A stretch of 64,000 nucleotides of DNA. It comes from Neisseria canis (GTDB lineage Bacteria; Pseudomonadota; Gammaproteobacteria; Burkholderiales; Neisseriaceae). The position numbers and the translations under genes were made by a program. Where the stretch lies: NCBI RefSeq assembly GCF_900636765.1, contig NZ_LR134313.1, positions 496,001-560,000 of the forward strand, in the 5' to 3' direction. Below, piece by piece: positions 16,701 through 24,175 of the stretch. How positions within the stretch are numbered: position 1 is the stretch's first letter; each line of letters opens with the position of its first letter. Below the pieces are notes generated by a model. The model was not told where the DNA came from. It saw only the letters and a program-made list of their open reading frames with translations, and made no database searches.

Positions 16701-17034
16701 AACCGGCCAGCCAAGGATAGGCCGAAGAACCGGCAGCCTCTGCTGCCTGTATTTCCGTTGCTTCCACGCCTGCATCTTGCGGCAAGTCAATCGCCACCGG
16801 ATTCAATCCATTGGCTGCATACTCGTTACCAGACAACGTGTTGCCATCATATTCCGGAGCAGAAACCGCTTCGGTTAAAGCAGTTTCCAATCCGTCCTGC
16901 GGCAAAGCTTGTGCCAATTCGGGCTCGAAAACAGCATTTAAAAATGGTTCGTCTTTACCCGTTGTAATGTGATCTTGGCTTAATTCAAAAGCCTTTATAT
17001 TGGTATTATTCATGGTTATCGACTCTGATTTCAT
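13789..17034 (-). CDS. Secreted parallel beta-helix protein with RTX C-terminus
   Basis: A 1081-residue exoprotein. Residues 1-100 are acidic; a hydrophobic glycine-rich segment (AYPWLAGLGLGGGLIAGLAS, about 104-123) is followed by a Pro/Glu/Ala-rich linker to about 340. Then come HIVISDGDHHTLF, a pectate-lyase-3-type start (ITSALQSAINIAAKKGLGVE) and a right-handed beta-helix to about 900 with many IxxNxxxN repeats. Nonapeptide RTX repeats (GGLGNDVLIGGEGRDVLTGG) lie at about 945-993, with a C-terminal export region. This architecture matches AlgE-type C5-epimerases or lyases, or surface adhesins exported by a type I system. Substrate unknown; a paralogue lies at 46463-48754. Confidence 0.85.
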   Translation of the reverse strand: MKSESITMNNTNIKAFELSQDHITTGKDEPFLNAVFEPELAQALPQDGLETALTEAVSAPEYDGNTLSGNEYAANGLNPVAIDLPQDAGVEATEIQAAEAAGSSAYPWLAGLGLGGGLIAGLASSGGGSGSDSHGKNTEAKPKAAPVIPVAQNKPVENRVEKVAGQDEEAVGHQIDDKVSDSVPVEELISLPGEEESKQEAAASVQITERAGPETQAQPVVQPRQPLAQPVPAEEEPQVTASLNHNEKEALESDEPQSEEEPSSRPNVTEEQAAEQSSVPEVTNEIPQNNEKVAVEPSTVGSVEIAESEAEGLAGPAAKAQNEENPNTLAEISKKQEIDLTTTGPKTVTTSAFISSNVPSGASYTVVKNAAEAAKAAAGNSGLKHIVISDGDHHTLFTKGAGGDYTVKWGSGTWGATFKDSVSVAAFHNGGGDITSALQSAINIAAKKGLGVEMPTDGTFVLSGKGAVVLAGTDYLSGNNSTLVYKDITSGFKSGITLAKNVKDVEIEGFNFDLQNLEGVRGIAGINSSGVTIENNNFVNVKNRAISFVTQDGNIDDLTIKNNNIVLKEGVKSDANSNYAIVLYNQSESSLYSGSLTKWHEYRGDKKVADNKYQITDALITGNKITGGYYGISFSGVSNSTISNNVISENMRNISMQNRSDNNKVINNYLTEGKSSAVHIAYMSNNNTVSKNIVSSSKASGQGLLQAYQGSQNNKFTHNEVNVTSKLGTGWMLYTGTDSNGTVFGHNTLNGNVNRKVVGVESIWDSNSSNGVVGAYMPRPLTLHDIVTKQNYTTSYNGGTGDLNDVRVTDNIIASNATNKQVSVLFMGAETSNGLYGNENLVGDINNLKFTGNHVMGGGFYKFVDTHTNGADINGFVNQHNGDMKGTVQNYVGSAANNAYFIDNVHDTVKESANGGKDTVYSTVDYTLSDNVENLVLLNIRPINGTGNDLDNLIKGNVGANVLDGGLGNDVLIGGEGRDVLTGGEGNDTFLFNAQLNGEVDRVTDFSADSDKLGLSTLVFGALEGDWFAQANAVTRETRVIQNGNKLFYDADGSGKYFSAVQFAELDGVDYELSASNFTIY

Positions 17035-17480
17035 AATCTACAAAGCTCCCAAATAGTACAACACTTCCGTTATTATTTCATTACAAAATCAATTATAAAC
17101 GGTCAAAAAAACAGATAATTGGTGTTTGTGTTGTTTTTTTATGACTTTTCATTTATTTTTTATTCAATTTGCATTATTTTGATTGATTAAATTTTGCATC
17201 TGTCTATTGAGGGGATATGCATTAAAAGGTTCAAAAAATATTGCGTTTCGCAATATAAACACATAACTATCAATGACGCTCAAATAATCAAATAAGCGGT
17301 ATGAATAAAGTAACGACTATGGGATTAATGTAAAAAAAGAAATAGTCATTTAAATTATATGATAAAAAGTTAATTTATCAAAAATAATTATTTGATTAAA
17401 ATAGTTTAATTATCTGTACTATTTTTCATGAAATAAGTCAATCTAATTCATTGTATTATATAGTAAATTAACTTAATTTA
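17035..17480. other. AT-rich upstream region of the beta-helix/RTX gene
   Basis: About 446 bp, very AT-rich, without an open frame of interest. It must hold the promoter of the minus-strand exoprotein gene. Several runs of T/A could be -10 boxes; none is distinctive. It ends at the IS1016-like element. Confidence 0.5.
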
Positions 17481-18151
17481 AGGACTGAAGTAGATTAGCA
17501 GTCATGATAGGCTGCCAAAATGAAGATAACCACTGTAAGCTAAAGAAGATTCTGCAAAGAAAACTGCTTGAATATTTTGTATTGGAAGTAACCGCACGTT
17601 CGGCTGCCGATATCTTGGGTATTCAGCCCAATACGGCCATTCTCTTTTACCGCAAAATCCGTCTTGTTATCAGCCATCATTTGGCTTTGGAAGCAGATCA
17701 GGTTTTTGAGGGTTCTATAGAATTGGATGAGCGCTATTTCGACGGGAAGGGTAAAGGAAAGCGCGGTAGGGGAGCAGCAGGTAAAGTGGTGGTTTCGGTA
17801 TCCTTAAACGTGGAGGCAAGGTTTATACGGTTGTCGTGAATAATGCCCAAAAGGAAAGCTTATTTCCTGTTATTACAAGGAAAATCAGGCCTGACAGCGT
17901 AGTTTATACGGACTGCCTGAGCAGTTACGACGTGTTGGATGTCAGCGGTTTTCACCATTACAGGATTAATCACGGCAAAAAGTTTGCCGACCGGCAAAAC
18001 CATATCAACGGCATTGAGAATTTTTGGAATCAGGCGAAACGTGTCTTGCGCAAATACAACGGAATCGACCGAAAATCTTTTCCTCTGTTCTTGAAAGAAT
18101 GTGTGTTTCGTTTTAACTTCGGGACACCAAAGCAGCAGTTAAAAACCCTGC
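17481..18151 (+). mobile_element. IS1016-like element, copy 2, right end missing
   Basis: Identical by eye to 1950-2616 of copy 1 over 17485-18151 (667 bp), same orientation. The left terminal repeat differs slightly (AGGACTGAAG versus GGGGCTGAAG). The right inverted repeat is absent: at ..AACCCTGC the sequence switches to a Correia-like repeat. It cannot transpose by itself. Confidence 0.85.
17504..18151 (+). pseudogene. IS1016-like transposase, frameshifted and 3'-truncated
   Basis: Frames 17504-17839 and 17836 onward repeat the copy-1 transposase with the same missing T near 17788. After QQLKTL the reading frame runs on into the Correia-like element (QAVDSTDSMGLIL..) and ends at 18234, so the C-terminus is not native. 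Confidence 0.85.
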
Positions 18152-18276
18152 AGCAAGCCGTAGACAGTACAGATAGTATGGGACTGATTTTGTTGCTGCT
18201 TCAGCAGCTTACAAAATCGTTCTCTTTGAGCTAAGGCGCAGCACCGCCGTAGTAAAAGTTAAGTTGATTAACTATA
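18152..18276 (-). repeat. Correia-like element, truncated
   Basis: About 125 bp that, read on the minus strand, follow the Correia/NEMIS order: TATAGTTAATCAACTTAAC end, then GCGCCTTAGCTCAAAGAGAA, CGATTTTGTAAGCTGCTGAA and TATCTGTACTGTCTACGGC. The opposite terminal repeat is missing where it joins the IS1016-like element. Full-length relatives lie at 24729-24884 and 24885-25038. Confidence 0.75.
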
Positions 18277-18791
18277 GACCCCAAACACCACTCTTGTATC
18301 TCCAGCCATCTTCCGCTATTGTTCAGACATAATCACAACATCATAGGGCTTTAGAAGATACGGTGGTCAGTTGAGATTGTCGGTTAGTCGTTATACCTAA
18401 ATTGAACAGGGTAAGATCGACCAAAATCTACTGCGCTTATAGGGGATTGCCGATGCCTTCAGCATTAATGTGATTGATTTGATCTTAATGATTGATTTGA
18501 TGTTAAATAGTGACAACAAATAATCTGCCTAATTAATAAGGGGGTTTGAGACAAGGACATAATTTTTACAGCAGCCATGGTATGCTGGCTGAGATTGAGT
18601 GTTTCGAGCAGGTTTTAAATAATTCTGCAGGCGAGTGGTGAGAAAATAATACATTTGTCAGCCCTGAACATACCGAGAACAACACGATGAATTTACATTA
18701 AGTACATCATTACTTATGCCTTAGCACTTATGCTTTAGCCTATTTTTATATTACCACAAAACCCATAATTTTTTATGTTATACAATAAATC
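18277..18791. other. Decayed intergenic DNA
   Basis: About 515 bp, AT-rich, with short broken frames and no intact gene. Short coding-like remnants are present (for example NFYSSHGMLAEIECFEQ near 18560-18610) but could not be assigned. Confidence 0.45.
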
Positions 18792-19967
18792 ATGACTTGG
18801 CCTATTCCTGAAATTCCCGATGTTGTTAAGCCTGCCTCCAAAAGCAATGTTGGATTATGGTTTGTTGGGCTAATTGTGCTCTATCTTATAGCTGCCCCTT
18901 TCATCTGGAAATTATGGAGCAACGAAAATCGCTCCTTGTTATGGTTATTGATTGGCTTCCCACTGTTGTTATGGTTACTAAGTTTATTTGTAGTTTTTAT
19001 CTGGAAAATGAATCAGGACAGCCAATTCAAAGCATGGGAACAGGAAAAAGACAATATCCGCCAACGTTGGATTTTATGGGCCCAGAAAAAATTGGCACTG
19101 GTAGATAGTAGTTTTCATCTACCTACAACATTTGATACAGCCAGAATCTTGATACCAAATAGTATAGATAATAAGGGGCATATTTATACTTTTTCCACCG
19201 ATTTGGATTCAGATGATCATATTTCTACGATCTATACCAAATGCCTTAAAGAGATAATTAATTTTTTGCACAAAGTACAAAACAATAAAATTAATATCTA
19301 TGTTGAAGCAGAAGATGAAGATACTTACCAGAAACATATTGAGTATCTTGAAGCCAGTCTAAATAGTATGAATATACAATCCTCTTTGAAACCTCAGCTG
19401 TGTCAGACAGGTATACAGTTGGATTTGATAGATCATTGGTTTGAAAATACTATTGAAGGGCTAAATATCATCTTTTCGGTTGCACATAATCACGATGACC
19501 AATTCTCCGAATTTACAGAACATATTAGCTGGGTAGCTCTAACTTCAACTGAATGGGCAAAGCAAAATAAACTACCTATTCAAGCCTTTATCCAACGCCC
19601 GATTGATATTGATATATCGGATAAACAGTTACTAGGGGTTGCTTCAAAGCAATTCAAGGGGTACGGCTTAGTGGGAAAAGAAATAGAAGTTTTTTGGTCA
19701 GTCGGTATCTCACAAAATGAAGCCATACAATTGAATACAGCTATATTTAAATCAGGTATTAATTTATCATATGAAAAAAAACAGGCTGCCATTCTGAATA
19801 TTGATGCTTGCATTGGTACTCCTTCTGTCAATATGGCTTGTTTGGCATTGGCTTTGGCAACGTACAATCTCAATCAACAACATCAACTATTATTCGCATG
19901 GCCAAATAAAAACGGCTTAGTAAACTTGAGTTTGCTCTACACTTCAGAAACCCATTTATCCTCATAA
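18792..19967 (+). CDS. Membrane-anchored protein encoded beside PAAR gene
   Basis: A 391-residue protein with two N-terminal membrane helices (about 20-39, VGLWFVGLIVLYLIAAPFIW, and about 48-71) and a cytoplasmic or periplasmic domain of about 320 residues. Visible stretches include DKQLLGVASKQFKGYGLVGK and SVNMACLALALATYNLNQQH, the latter a hydrophobic helix late in the protein. No family recognised with certainty. The next gene encodes a PAAR tip protein, so a role in a type VI secretion effector module is plausible (accessory, adaptor or immunity) but is inferred from context only. AT-rich codon use unlike the core genes suggests transfer. Confidence 0.6.
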   Translation: MTWPIPEIPDVVKPASKSNVGLWFVGLIVLYLIAAPFIWKLWSNENRSLLWLLIGFPLLLWLLSLFVVFIWKMNQDSQFKAWEQEKDNIRQRWILWAQKKLALVDSSFHLPTTFDTARILIPNSIDNKGHIYTFSTDLDSDDHISTIYTKCLKEIINFLHKVQNNKINIYVEAEDEDTYQKHIEYLEASLNSMNIQSSLKPQLCQTGIQLDLIDHWFENTIEGLNIIFSVAHNHDDQFSEFTEHISWVALTSTEWAKQNKLPIQAFIQRPIDIDISDKQLLGVASKQFKGYGLVGKEIEVFWSVGISQNEAIQLNTAIFKSGINLSYEKKQAAILNIDACIGTPSVNMACLALALATYNLNQQHQLLFAWPNKNGLVNLSLLYTSETHLSS

Positions 19968-20058
19968 AAAACCGAAGTTAGGACATTTAAAGCAGAATTA
20001 TTTACAAATAAGGCATAATTTGCTTGAACCATTTATTAATTGGCACAGAGGTACAGAA

Positions 20059-20325
20059 ATGAAAGGGATTATACGCTTAGGAGATGAAACTACTCACGGC
20101 GGGAATGTCATCGAAGCTTCGTCTCAAATGATCATCGATGGCAAACCAGCAGCTTTAGTTGGTGACTTGGTTAGCTGCCCCCTCCCTGGCCATGGAATTA
20201 ACCCTATTATTGAAGGCAGCGAAACCATATCTTTTGATGGTAAAGCCGTTGCCCTAGAGGGCTGCCAAACAGCTTGTGGTTGTACCTTAATTAGCAGTAT
20301 GCCTAATGTGAGCAGCGACTCGTAG
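20059..20325 (+). CDS. PAAR-domain protein
   Basis: An 88-residue PAAR protein: MKGIIRLGDETTHGGNVIEA, then GKPAALVGDLVSCPLPGHG, NPIIEGSETISFDGKAVALE and GCQTACGCTLISS. PAAR proteins cap the VgrG spike of type VI secretion systems with a pointed beta-structure binding a metal through His/Cys; the H and C residues are present here. The whole protein is a single PAAR domain with no fused toxin. ATG 20059 has AGAGG upstream and begins the domain; longer upstream starts are less likely. No vgrG or structural T6SS genes are in the window. Confidence 0.85.
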   Translation: MKGIIRLGDETTHGGNVIEASSQMIIDGKPAALVGDLVSCPLPGHGINPIIEGSETISFDGKAVALEGCQTACGCTLISSMPNVSSDS

Positions 20326-20821
20326 TATTGAAACCCAATATTAGTAGCTGTCCTAGATAACTAGAGTCATGTGAAAAACAGATTAGTGAAGTTTAATGGT
20401 ATAACACTACCTTAAACACTCTTTTTACTTACACTTGAAAAAAATAGAGTTTCTCTTTAATCCTCACAAAAGAGACCTACATTAGCTCTTGCTAAAGATG
20501 TCGCGTAACCACTTTTAAGATATTTGCTTCCTAACCCCCTATTATATAGATCACAACAAAACGAATCGCTCACTGCCGCATAAAACCCGTATAATACTAA
20601 GTATTGCTTGTAGCAAGACTTAAAGAGCTACTTTCAAAGCCATTCTTGGTTTACGGTCTCCTCTTAATTCTCTGGTCAAAATAGATATTTCAGCATGGCC
20701 ATTTTGTGGATAAGCTCTTGTGTTCAATTTATGACGGATTCATATAAAAAACAGGGGATTAAGTCTGTATTATACAGACATCACTGATTAATGTTTTCAA
20801 ATAGTTACATTTTAGGACTGG
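20326..20821. other. Decayed right end of the accessory interval
   Basis: About 500 bp without an intact gene. It includes a lone copy of an IS end (20523-20538) and short AT-rich remnants. It ends at the partial tRNA-Lys repeat. Confidence 0.5.
20523..20538. repeat. Solo end of the IS1595-type element
   Basis: TTTGCTTCCTAACCCC nearly equals the right terminal repeat of the element at 10430-11162 (TTTGCTTCCTAAGCCCC). No transposase remnant adjoins, so it is a scar or chance similarity. Confidence 0.4.
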
Positions 20822-20866
20822 CTTTTAATCCGTTGGTCGAAGGTTCAAATCCTTCACGACCCACCA
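20822..20866. repeat. Attachment-site repeat, right copy (partial tRNA-Lys)
   Basis: Forty-five bases identical to tRNA-Lys 430-474 except for one base in the T-loop. The 5' half of the tRNA is absent, so this is not a gene. Followed by a terminator-like hairpin. It marks the right boundary of the integrated interval of about 20.4 kb. Confidence 0.85.
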
Positions 20867-20874
20867 AATTTATT

Positions 20875-20904
20875 AAGCCTAAACATTGATTGTTTAGGCT
20901 TTTT
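20875..20904 (+). terminator. Terminator after partial tRNA copy
   Basis: Stem AAGCCTAAAC / GTTTAGGCTT, 7-nt loop, T-run. It has the same stem as the terminator behind the intact tRNA-Lys (483-510), with a different loop. Confidence 0.8.
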
Positions 20905-20921
20905 GTGTTTAGGCGAATATT

Positions 20922-21572
20922 TCAAGCCAAATGCAAAGTACTTAAAATGCGCTCGCTCCAATAATTCCAACGGTAGCTGAACAATGCATAAGTTTCCTGC
21001 ATCAAAAAACGACGGCGCTTGCCCTCTTCGGTAAAGCGGCTGGTTGGGGTGGCGGAGGTAACGGCATCGATGCCTAAATCATGGGCAATCGTGCGTGCGC
21101 GTGCCAAATGGTAAGGGTCGCTTACAAGAATGACTGTGTCGATATCGTTATCGCGTAGAATTTTGCGGATGTTTTGCAGATTTTGAAAAGTGTCGCGCGA
21201 GGTGTTTTCGAACAGAATATCTTTTTTCGGCACACCTTGCTTCAAAGCATAAAGCCTGCCCACTTCTGCTTCCGTCATATAGCCTTCTTTCGGCGTGCCT
21301 CCGGTAAAAATCAGCTTGCCCACGCGCTGGCTTTGGTAAAGTGCAATGGCATGGTTGATGCGCTCCCTGAATACGGGCGAAGGTTTTTTGCCCCACGCGG
21401 CAGCGCCGAGCACCACGGCGGCATCGGCATACAGCGTTTGGGGCTTGGCATTGCCGGTTTGGTAAACATCAAAAGCGCAATAAAGCATCAGCAGAGCGGG
21501 CAGCATCAGGCTGGAGAATATGCCGACGAAAAAATAGCGCAGCAGGCTTTTTCCTGTTTTGAATACGTTCAT
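20922..21572 (-). CDS. SanA/YdcF-family (DUF218) envelope protein
   Basis: A 216-residue protein with one N-terminal membrane helix (about 12-34) and a DUF218 domain: ADAAVVLGAAAWGKKPSPVF at about 49-68, then LIFTGGTP and VILVSDPYHLARA. SanA in enteric bacteria affects envelope permeability to vancomycin. The enzymatic activity of the family is not settled. It is the first chromosomal gene to the right of the att repeat and is separated from the arsC-like gene by only 8 bp, so the two are probably co-transcribed. Confidence 0.85.
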   Translation of the reverse strand: MNVFKTGKSLLRYFFVGIFSSLMLPALLMLYCAFDVYQTGNAKPQTLYADAAVVLGAAAWGKKPSPVFRERINHAIALYQSQRVGKLIFTGGTPKEGYMTEAEVGRLYALKQGVPKKDILFENTSRDTFQNLQNIRKILRDNDIDTVILVSDPYHLARARTIAHDLGIDAVTSATPTSRFTEEGKRRRFLMQETYALFSYRWNYWSERILSTLHLA

Positions 21573-21580
21573 GCGGGCTT

Positions 21581-21937
21581 TTAAGGTAAAATCGCCTCAA
21601 TGTTATCTAGCGGTCGGCCTACTGCGGCACGGTCGCCGACAACGGCAATCGGGCGCTCCAACAGGGCGGGATGTTCTGCAATTGCTTGTAAAAGCTGCTC
21701 GTTACTCAGATCTGGCTGATCCAAACCGAGGCTTTTATACAGCTCGTCTTTCACGCGCATCATGCTGCGCGGGGAATCCGACCCCAGCTTTTGAAAAATA
21801 TGCAGCAGCGTGGCGAAGTCGGGCGGTGTATCCAGATACCGGATTACTTCGGCCTGAATTCCTCTGCTTTCCAGCAGGGCAAGCGCATCTCGCGATTTGG
21901 AACATTTGGGATTGTGGTAAAGGATGATATTTGCCAT
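21581..21937 (-). CDS. ArsC-family arsenate reductase (glutaredoxin type)
   Basis: A 118-residue ArsC-fold protein. The nucleophile Cys12 lies in YHNPKCSKSRDAL and the substrate-pocket arginines in the typical ERPIAVVGDRAAVGRP at about 93-108. It reduces arsenate to arsenite with glutathione/glutaredoxin, although many ArsC/YfgD paralogues outside ars operons have no proven substrate. There are no other ars genes nearby, so a general thiol function is possible. Confidence 0.85.
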   Translation of the reverse strand: MANIILYHNPKCSKSRDALALLESRGIQAEVIRYLDTPPDFATLLHIFQKLGSDSPRSMMRVKDELYKSLGLDQPDLSNEQLLQAIAEHPALLERPIAVVGDRAAVGRPLDNIEAILP

Positions 21938-22077
21938 GATTTGCGGGTAAAATTGGTTTTCGATATTTAAGCTGTTTTCAGACAGGCATTACTTATTGCG
22001 TTATTGTATGCCAGCGTTAATGTTTTGTCGCGCGTAATCTCCCGTCAAACGGGCAGCATACGGTTTAACAAGGAAAT

Positions 22078-22557
22078 ATGATGAAAAAATTAATGGTGTT
22101 GTTGGCGGCTGTGGGTGCTGTGCAGGTGTCTGCCGCTGATTTGCAAGACTGGAAAAGCAGTAAGCCGCAAAATATGGGCGCCCTTCCCGGGCAGGTTAAA
22201 GTCGTTAACATTTGGGCGACATGGTGTGCACCTTGTCGCAAAGAAATGCCGGCTATGTCGGCGTGGTATCAAAAACAGGATAAGAGAAAAGTGTCGCTGG
22301 TGGGTGTGGCGATTGATAAGCAGGAAAGCATTGGTCAGTTTCTACAGAAAACACCGGTTGCTTACCCGATTTGGCATTATTCGGGTGATGACAGCCGCGC
22401 TTTTATGAAAACGCTCGACAATCAATTCGGCGGCGTTCCTTATACCGTGGTTTATGCAGACAAGTGCGATAAGCGCCATAGTATTGCCGGCGAGGTAAAC
22501 GCGGCCAAACTGGATGCTGCGGTAAAAACCGTGCGCATGCAATGCAAGCTGGGTTAG
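22078..22557 (+). CDS. Periplasmic TlpA-type thioredoxin
   Basis: A 159-residue exported thioredoxin-like protein. A signal peptide is visible at 1-20 (KKLMVLLAAVGAVQVSAAD). The redox site is C50-A-P-C53 in NIWATWCAPCRKEM, with the cis-Pro region GVPYTVV later. Such proteins reduce periplasmic disulfides, for example during cytochrome c maturation. Two further cysteines near the end (ADKCDKRH, RMQCKLG) are unusual for the family. Followed by a DUS terminator. A second TlpA-type gene lies at 36109. Confidence 0.88.
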   Translation: MMKKLMVLLAAVGAVQVSAADLQDWKSSKPQNMGALPGQVKVVNIWATWCAPCRKEMPAMSAWYQKQDKRKVSLVGVAIDKQESIGQFLQKTPVAYPIWHYSGDDSRAFMKTLDNQFGGVPYTVVYADKCDKRHSIAGEVNAAKLDAAVKTVRMQCKLG

Positions 22558-22568
22558 CTTGGTACAAA

Positions 22569-22610
22569 CTTTCAGACAGGCATATTATTAATAATGCCTG
22601 TCTGAAAAAG
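22569..22610. terminator. TG-wad DUS terminator
   Basis: CTTTCAGACAGGCAT pairs with ATGCCTGTCTGAAAAAG, 12 bp behind the thioredoxin gene stop. Confidence 0.85.
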
Positions 22611-22747
22611 CTTTATAGCAGTACAAACATGGTTAGCCGGCTTTAAAGATATCCGTTATATTCTGAGCCTAAACCAAACATCTCCGATTTCAGTAACAAT
22701 CATCAAGATGCCCGAATGAAGCGCGGCCGGCAATTGCTTTAATCAAC

Positions 22748-22779
22748 AATGCCTGTCTGAACATTTTCAGACAGGCATT
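22748..22779. terminator. TG-wad DUS terminator
   Basis: AATGCCTGTCTGAA pairs with TTCAGACAGGCATT. It lies downstream of the minus-strand gene ending at 22805. Confidence 0.85.
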
Positions 22780-22804
22780 TCAAATACTGTTTCAACGTTT
22801 TTTT

Positions 22805-23098
22805 TCAACGTTTTTTCTGATTGTTGTTTTTACTGCCCTTGGGCTTTTTATCCGTCGCAGCCAAACGCTGTGCCACAAATTCAACCATCAATTCTTTCTT
22901 TTCCCAGAAAAAAGTTTCCATTTTGGGCAGCGAATAAATTTTTCTTACCATAGCGGGCAAACCTGCGTGGATAATCGCAGCCACTTCTTTATTGGTTTCT
23001 TCCGCATCCATTGCCTGCTGCAAAGTTATGCTTTGATTATCAAGATATTCCTGCAACGATTTTTTCACGCCGCCGTGGATTTCAAATTGTCCGATCAT
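22805..23098 (-). CDS. Conserved hypothetical protein
   Basis: A 97-residue cytoplasmic protein starting MIGQFEIHGGVKKSLQEYLD. The start is set at 23098 because AAGGAAAACGAA precedes this ATG; the longer frame to 23182 has no such site. The end is strongly basic (KKPKGSKNNNQKKR). No known domain. Downstream is a DUS terminator. Confidence 0.65.
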   Translation of the reverse strand: MIGQFEIHGGVKKSLQEYLDNQSITLQQAMDAEETNKEVAAIIHAGLPAMVRKIYSLPKMETFFWEKKELMVEFVAQRLAATDKKPKGSKNNNQKKR

Positions 23099-23227
23099 TT
23101 CGTTTTCCTTGCGTTTTAACATTATCGACCATGCGGCAAGCATTCTAGCAAACTTACCCGCCAGCCGTGCTGCCTCCAACAAATTTTAACGATATAATGC
23201 ATCTTTTCTTCCCATGCCTGTCTGAAA

Positions 23228-23647
23228 ATGTATCTTTGGTTTAAATTTATCCATATTTTCTTCATTATTTCCTGGTTCTCAGGGCTGTTTTATCTGCCCC
23301 GCATTTATGTGAATCTGGCAATGGTAGCTCCGGAAAGCGTCGAATACGGCCGATTAATGGTAATGGCTGAAAAACTGTTTAAATTTATGACACCGCTGGG
23401 TATCGGCGCACTAATTGCAGGCATCATCGTACCGTTCACAACCCATTGGTGGGGCAACGGCTGGGTACACGCAAAAACGCTTATCGGCCTTCTGCTGGCG
23501 GGCTACCATATCTATTGCCGGGTGCTGTTGCGCAGTTTTCGTGCGAAAACCAACCGCCACAGCCATAAATGGTATCGCTTTTTCAATGAAATTCCCGTGA
23601 TATTGATGATTGCCGCGCTGTATTTGGTGGTATTCAAACCTTTCTAA
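23228..23647 (+). CDS. hemJ: HemJ-type protoporphyrinogen oxidase (UPF0093)
   Basis: A 139-residue membrane protein with four predicted helices. Conserved features of HemJ are visible: His9 in KFIHIFFIISWFSG, RIYVN, the MAEKLFKFMTPLG segment and HAKTLIGLLLAGYH. It oxidises protoporphyrinogen IX to protoporphyrin IX in haem synthesis at the inner membrane. The ATG follows a single DUS directly (TGCCTGTCTGAAAATG), so the uptake sequence occupies the place of the ribosome-binding site. Confidence 0.85.
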   Translation: MYLWFKFIHIFFIISWFSGLFYLPRIYVNLAMVAPESVEYGRLMVMAEKLFKFMTPLGIGALIAGIIVPFTTHWWGNGWVHAKTLIGLLLAGYHIYCRVLLRSFRAKTNRHSHKWYRFFNEIPVILMIAALYLVVFKPF

Positions 23648-23707
23648 AACATAATGACTTTCAGAGCCTTAACCAAACTCTTAACAACCCTCTAAATCAA
23701 AACAACC

Positions 23708-24175
23708 ATGAGCAATATCGAAACAGAGCGCCGCTTCTTAATTAAAAATGACAGCTGGAAAGCCCACGCTTCAAGCCCAAAACTAATGAGCCAAGGCTAC
23801 TTAAGCGTTGAAAAAGAACGCACTATCCGTGTGCGGATTATCGGCCGGCAGGCATGGTTAACATTAAAAGGATACATTTCCGATGTTACCCGCAGCGAAT
23901 TTGAATATGCAATTCCACTCGCCGACGCCCAAGCCATGGTGGACACGATGTGCCCGTTTAAACTCGAAAAATCGCGTTACGAAGTCGTCCATGAGGGGTT
24001 CACGTTTGAGATAGATGAATATTTCGGAGAAAATGCGCCGCTCATCGTAGCAGAACTGGAGCTGCCTTCAGAAGACACTCCTTTTCCCAAACCCGATTGG
24101 TTGGGCGAAGAAATCACCTCAAACGGAAAATACACCAATGCTTATTTGAGCAAACACCCCTATTCAACATGGTAA
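23708..24175 (+). CDS. CYTH-domain protein
   Basis: A 155-residue CYTH (triphosphate tunnel metalloenzyme) protein. The signature ExExK/R is at the N-terminus (IETERRFLI), followed by QGYLSVEKERTIRVRI, LTLKG and EIDEYFGENAPLIVAELELP. Members hydrolyse inorganic triphosphate or related substrates with a divalent metal; the substrate here is not known. Its stop overlaps the next gene start (ATGGTAA), indicating an operon. Confidence 0.88.
   Translation: MSNIETERRFLIKNDSWKAHASSPKLMSQGYLSVEKERTIRVRIIGRQAWLTLKGYISDVTRSEFEYAIPLADAQAMVDTMCPFKLEKSRYEVVHEGFTFEIDEYFGENAPLIVAELELPSEDTPFPKPDWLGEEITSNGKYTNAYLSKHPYSTW

Noticed and set aside
20820..20870. Second tRNA-Lys gene
   Set aside because: Only the 3' 45 bases are present; the acceptor 5' strand, D-arm and half the anticodon stem are missing.
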